DNA of 17,186 nt from JAABQT01 sp041488375 (GTDB lineage: Bacteria; Pseudomonadota; Gammaproteobacteria; Burkholderiales; SG8-39), in contig JBGPPD010000040.1 in NCBI GenBank assembly GCA_041488375.1, forward strand, positions 1 through 17,186, read 5' to 3'. Positions 14,347-17,186 of this stretch are shown in pieces. The position numbers and the translations under genes are program-made. The notes under the pieces were generated by a model that was not told the origin of the DNA, searched no databases, and was given only the letters and a program-made list of their open reading frames with translations. Each line of letters begins with the position of its first letter. The stretch's first letter is position 1.

Positions 14347-16310
14347 GCCTCCACCTGCATCGGCAGGATCACCATCTGCATGCCGGCGAGGTGCAGGCGC
14401 TGCTGCAGCACCAGCGCCGCCTGGTTGTGCAGCAGGCGGGTGAACCAGTTGTCCTCGCGGAAAATCAGCTTGGAGGTGAAGAAGATCGCCTGCGGGAACT
14501 CCTCCTGCACGCGCGCGCACAGCTCGACGAAGCCCTCGATCGGGTCGGTGCAGAAGGAGAGGGTGGACTTGGCCGCCAGGCCGTTGGAGTGGCAGAAGTT
14601 CTCGAAGAACTTCAGCGCCACGTTCGCCTCCAGCTTCATCGCCTGCATCGCCTCGGCGCCGCCGTAGCTCTGCGCGTCCACCGCGCGCGCGTTGATGAAC
14701 ACGAAGTTGCGGAAGTGCTCCGGGAACATGCGCTGCACCCACAGCAGCGTGTGCAGCCCGCCGCCGCGCGAGGAGCCGACCATGAACACCGCGGTCGGCG
14801 CCTGCCGGTCGATCGCCGGCGGCTTGGCCACCGAGCCGAAGGCCAGGTGCTCGAACTGCGCGTCGATCTTGTGCAGCGCCGCCTTGGTGGCGTCGTAGTG
14901 GCGGTGGATCGCCACGCACAGCGCCACGATCGCCGCGATGATCAGCAGCGCCGCCCAGCCGCCGTCGGCGAAGCGGTTCCAGGAGAGCAGCGAGAGGATC
15001 ACCGCGCACACCACGAAGCCGGCGAGCGACAGCGCCAGGCGCCAGAGGCGCTGCGGCGCGCGGCGCGCGCCCCACCAGTACAGCGACAGCCCCCACAGCG
15101 ACACCGCGAAGGTGAGGAACACGCTGATCGAGTACAGCACCACCAGCAGCGTCACGCTGCCGGCGGTGGCCCACAGCACCAGGAAGGCGGCCAGGCCCAT
15201 CACCACGATGCCGTTCTCGGTCACCAGGCGCGTCGAGAGGTACCTGAACTTGTGCGGCACCCAGGAATCGGCCGCCATGTTGGAGAGCACCGCCGGGCCG
15301 CCGAGGAAGCCGGTATTGGCGGCGACGAACAGCAGGCCCGCCTCCAGCGCCAGCACCACCGTCAGCGCCACCGGCTGCGACAGCGGCCCGTCGAAGCCCA
15401 TGTCCGCCAGCACCGCGCTGAAGGCCACCGCATTGAAGGTCTGGCCTTCGACGTGCCGCACGTCCCACAGCAGGTACAGCAGGATGATGCCGCCGGCGGT
15501 GAAAGCGAGCGACGCCGCCATGTACAGCATGGTGAGCTTGCCGGTGCGCTTGCGCGGCTCGGCGAGCACGTTGACGTTGTTGGACACCGCCTCCAGGCCG
15601 GTGTAGGTGCCGCCGCCCTGCGCGTAGGCGAGCAGCAGGAACGCGGCGAGCGTGCTCCAGCCCATCTCGCGGCCCAGGTTGCGCGTCTCCGCCAGCGTGG
15701 CGGGCAGCAGCGTGCCGAAGTTGCCGGCGTGCGCGAGGATGCCGTAGACGATCAGCACCGCGTGGGTGGCGATGAAGCCGAGGAACACCGGCATCAGCAC
15801 CTTGATCGCCTCCTTCATGCCGCGCAGGTTGAGCAGCAGCAGCAGCACCACGAAGGCGAGGCCGGTGGCGAGCTTCCACTTCTGCCAGTCCAGCGGCAAG
15901 AGCGAATACAAGGCGTCCACCCCCGCCGCCACCGAGATGGCGATGGTCAGCACGTAGTCCACCAGCAGCGCGGCGCCGGACACCAGTCCCGCGTGGCGCC
16001 CGACCAGTTGCGTGGCCACGCGGTAGCCGCCCCCGCCGGTGGGGAACAGCTCGATCACCTGGTTGTAGGCCAGCGCGATGATGAACACCGTCAGCACCGT
16101 GGCGAGCGCGAGGTACAGGCCCAGATGGTTGTTGCCTTCGAGCGCGCGGAACGCCTCCTCCGGGCCGTAGGCCGAGGAGGAGATGCCGTCGGCGCCCAGG
16201 CCGACCCAGGCGAAGAACGCCGCCAGCGCGATCGAGTGGCGGGTCTTGGTGGACAACGGGTCGAGCGGCGCGCCGAGCACGAACTGGCGCAGGCTCTGGT
16301 AGAAGCTCAT
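14343..16310 (-). CDS. APC-family transporter, KimA-like (probable K+ importer)
   Basis: A 655-residue protein with about 12 membrane helices in residues 25-480 and a cytosolic C-terminal part of about 170 residues. The first helix carries ADGISSSAYGPEE (D41, Y48) and a later one LLVDYVLTIAISVAAG (D118-Y119). In both spacing and residues these match the Asp/Tyr pairs that bind K+ in Bacillus KimA, so a proton-coupled K+ importer is more likely than an amino acid permease. The C-terminal domain includes VFMVGSSRGGGLHTLLWV and FVFINARAVD; in KimA this region is a c-di-AMP-binding USP-like domain, a signal not expected in betaproteobacteria. ATG 16310 overlaps the TPR gene stop (ATGA), so translation is probably coupled. 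The stop shares CTAG with the convergent c-di-GMP gene. Confidence 0.85.
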   Translation of the reverse strand: MSFYQSLRQFVLGAPLDPLSTKTRHSIALAAFFAWVGLGADGISSSAYGPEEAFRALEGNNHLGLYLALATVLTVFIIALAYNQVIELFPTGGGGYRVATQLVGRHAGLVSGAALLVDYVLTIAISVAAGVDALYSLLPLDWQKWKLATGLAFVVLLLLLNLRGMKEAIKVLMPVFLGFIATHAVLIVYGILAHAGNFGTLLPATLAETRNLGREMGWSTLAAFLLLAYAQGGGTYTGLEAVSNNVNVLAEPRKRTGKLTMLYMAASLAFTAGGIILLYLLWDVRHVEGQTFNAVAFSAVLADMGFDGPLSQPVALTVVLALEAGLLFVAANTGFLGGPAVLSNMAADSWVPHKFRYLSTRLVTENGIVVMGLAAFLVLWATAGSVTLLVVLYSISVFLTFAVSLWGLSLYWWGARRAPQRLWRLALSLAGFVVCAVILSLLSWNRFADGGWAALLIIAAIVALCVAIHRHYDATKAALHKIDAQFEHLAFGSVAKPPAIDRQAPTAVFMVGSSRGGGLHTLLWVQRMFPEHFRNFVFINARAVDAQSYGGAEAMQAMKLEANVALKFFENFCHSNGLAAKSTLSFCTDPIEGFVELCARVQEEFPQAIFFTSKLIFREDNWFTRLLHNQAALVLQQRLHLAGMQMVILPMQVEA

Positions 16311-16636
16311 GCGCCGGTTTTCTTCTGCAGGCGGCGCGCGAACACCGTCATTTCCTTCTCCGCCTGCTTGTCGCCTTTCGCGCGCGCGGCCTCGATGCCC
16401 TGCGTCCACGCGGCGAGCGCCTCCGCCTCGCGCCCGGCGTCGGCCAGCGCGTGCCCGAGCGCCTTCCACGCGGCGGAGTAGCGCGGGTCGCGCGCCACCG
16501 CCTCGCGCAGCTCGCCGATGCCGCGCTCGCGCTCGCCCGCCTTCAGGTACTCGGTGCCCAGCGAATAGCGCAGCAGCGCGCCGTCGCGCGGCGTGCCGAG
16601 CAGCTTCTCGAGGTTGGCGATCAGGGGGGAAGCCAT
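16307..16636 (-). CDS. Small TPR protein
   Basis: A 109-residue soluble protein with two TPR-like repeats: about 22-55 (LRYSLGTEYLKAGERERGI...AVARDPRY) and about 56-90 (SAAWKALGHALADAGREAEALAAW). It is probably a protein-binding adaptor; partners are unknown. The stop overlaps the transporter start (ATGA), so the two form one unit. Start choice: ATG 16636 (MASPLIANLEKLL) is preferred, because TAGAAT further upstream looks like its -10 box. ATG 16663 would add nine residues and has GGGAGG 4 nt before it, so it remains a real alternative. Confidence 0.8.
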   Translation of the reverse strand: MASPLIANLEKLLGTPRDGALLRYSLGTEYLKAGERERGIGELREAVARDPRYSAAWKALGHALADAGREAEALAAWTQGIEAARAKGDKQAEKEMTVFARRLQKKTGA

Positions 16637-16642
16637 TTCGGC

Positions 16643-16667
16643 TAAGATGGAGGCGGCCCGCATTCTA
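16643..16667. promoter_or_regulatory. Overlapping divergent -10 boxes between the TPR gene and ridA
   Basis: TAAGAT (16643-16648, plus strand) is a -10 candidate for ridA, and TAGAAT (16667-16662, minus strand; 5 of 6 to consensus) is one for the TPR gene. Both predict a start of transcription near 16655, so the two polymerase footprints would overlap almost completely. Predicted leaders are about 27 nt for ridA and about 19 nt for the TPR gene. No clear -35 elements were found. Confidence 0.45.
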
Positions 16668-16681
16668 CCTCCCGAGCCGCC

Positions 16682-17059
16682 ATGAAGATTGCGATCCAGA
16701 CTGCCGACGCTCCGGCGGCGATCGGCGCCTACTCGCAGGCGATCCGCGCCGGCGACACCGTCTATCTTTCCGGCCAGATCGGCCTCGACCCGAAGACCCT
16801 GCAGCTCGCCGAAGGCATCGACGCGCAGATCCAGCGCGTGTTCGCCAACCTCGCCGCGGTGGCGCGCGCCGCCGGGCTCGGCCTGGAGCGCACGGTGCGC
16901 ATGACGGTGTACCTCACCGACCTCGCGCACTTCGCGCGGGTCAACGAGATCATGGCGCAGCACGTCGCGCAGCCGTTTCCCGCGCGCGCGGCGGTCGGCG
17001 TGGCCAGCCTGCCGCGCGGCGCGCTGGTCGAGATCGACGCCATCCTGCACGCCGGTTGA
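16682..17059 (+). CDS. ridA: RidA/YjgF/UK114 family 2-iminobutanoate/2-iminopropanoate deaminase
   Basis: A 125-residue protein of standard length for the family. Landmarks are GAYSQAI (15-21), VYLSGQIGLDPKT (27-39), RTVRMTVYLTDL (70-81) and FPARAAVGVASLPRGALVEIDAI (99-121). R102 in PARAAV is the conserved arginine (R105 in the classical numbering) that binds the substrate carboxylate, and E117 is also conserved. RidA hydrolyses reactive enamine/imine products of PLP dehydratases in the cytoplasm, protecting PLP enzymes; it usually forms a trimer. The family is broad, so the paralogue type is not certain. Its TGA overlaps the TTG start of recG. Confidence 0.93.
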   Translation: MKIAIQTADAPAAIGAYSQAIRAGDTVYLSGQIGLDPKTLQLAEGIDAQIQRVFANLAAVARAAGLGLERTVRMTVYLTDLAHFARVNEIMAQHVAQPFPARAAVGVASLPRGALVEIDAILHAG

Positions 17060-17186
17060 CGCGCCCGATTCCTCCCGCAACGGCGGCCAGGCTCGCCAGG
17101 CTCGGGATCGGCTCGCGCCACGACCTCCTCTGGCACCTGCCCGCGCGCTACGAGGACGAGACGCGGCTCACGCCGCTTGGGCAGGC
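17056..17186 (+). CDS. recG: ATP-dependent DNA helicase RecG, N-terminal fragment
   Basis: The first 43 codons of a gene that runs off the window. After a short lead (LTRPIPPATAA) comes ARLARLGIGSRHDLLWHLPARYED, the conserved RecG wedge-domain opening (family pattern: L...GI....DLL.HLP.RYED.T). RecG remodels stalled replication forks and recombination intermediates. The start is taken as TTG at 17056, which overlaps the ridA stop (TTGA); no ATG or GTG lies nearby in frame and no strong Shine-Dalgarno is seen, so coupling to ridA translation is likely. Confidence 0.85.
   Translation, partial: MTRPIPPATAARLARLGIGSRHDLLWHLPARYEDETRLTPLGQ

Noticed and set aside
9220..15879. A 2219-codon open frame on the minus strand across the c-di-GMP enzyme and transporter genes
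   Set aside because: Antisense shadow in very GC-rich DNA: the translation is rich in His, Arg, Ala and Gln with no domain, while the opposite frames encode clear protein families.
12255..16481. A 1408-codon open frame on the plus strand, crossing two convergent genes
   Set aside because: Shadow frame with Arg/Ala/Gly-rich low-complexity translation. It spans the end of GGDEF-EAL and runs antisense to the transporter, with no recognisable motif.

Overview
The window is GC-rich, densely packed chromosomal DNA, most likely from a betaproteobacterium (inferred from the type IV pilin, the SapC-like protein, the wHTH-receiver regulator, and RidA beside RecG; no 16S rRNA is present to settle it). 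There are no insertion sequences, integrases, phage genes or CRISPR arrays. Apart from the two genes cut by the window edges, every gene looks intact.

Layout. 1-240 is the 3' end of a cysteine synthase-family gene. It converges on, and overlaps by 44 nt, a PAQR/hemolysin III membrane protein (minus strand, 197-913). A short palindromic divergent promoter region follows, then a two-gene unit of a response regulator (945-1727) and a small membrane-anchored protein of unknown function (1724-2113). Next come a type IV pilin (2173-2634), a convergent SapC-family gene (2631-3371, minus), and tRNA-Ala(CGC) with a clear intrinsic terminator (3454-3566).

The centre (3661-14346) is a six-gene, same-strand signalling island: a membrane dCache-HAMP-PAS-GAF histidine kinase, a single-domain Rcp1-like receiver overlapping it, a soluble REC-PAS-HisKA_3 hybrid kinase, a NarL-type DNA-binding regulator, a shortened receiver-like protein, and a 1666-residue REC-PAS-GAF-GGDEF-EAL c-di-GMP enzyme. 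Most junctions overlap or abut. The likely logic is that an extracytoplasmic signal enters through the first kinase and is passed through free and fused receivers to two outputs: transcription (NarL type) and c-di-GMP turnover. Who phosphorylates whom cannot be read from the sequence.

The right end holds, on the minus strand, a TPR protein coupled by an ATGA overlap to a KimA-like APC transporter (probable K+ importer), which converges on the c-di-GMP gene. On the plus strand are ridA and the first codons of recG.

Most unusual points: the multi-receiver signalling island with a reduced receiver next to the c-di-GMP enzyme; three amplified PAS modules inside that enzyme; several genes that look leaderless (TANNNT box 6-7 nt before ATG, no Shine-Dalgarno), including a symmetric divergent pair; a TAGGG-N5-CCCTA inverted repeat after the NarL-type gene; and two convergent gene pairs that share one CTAG for both stop codons.
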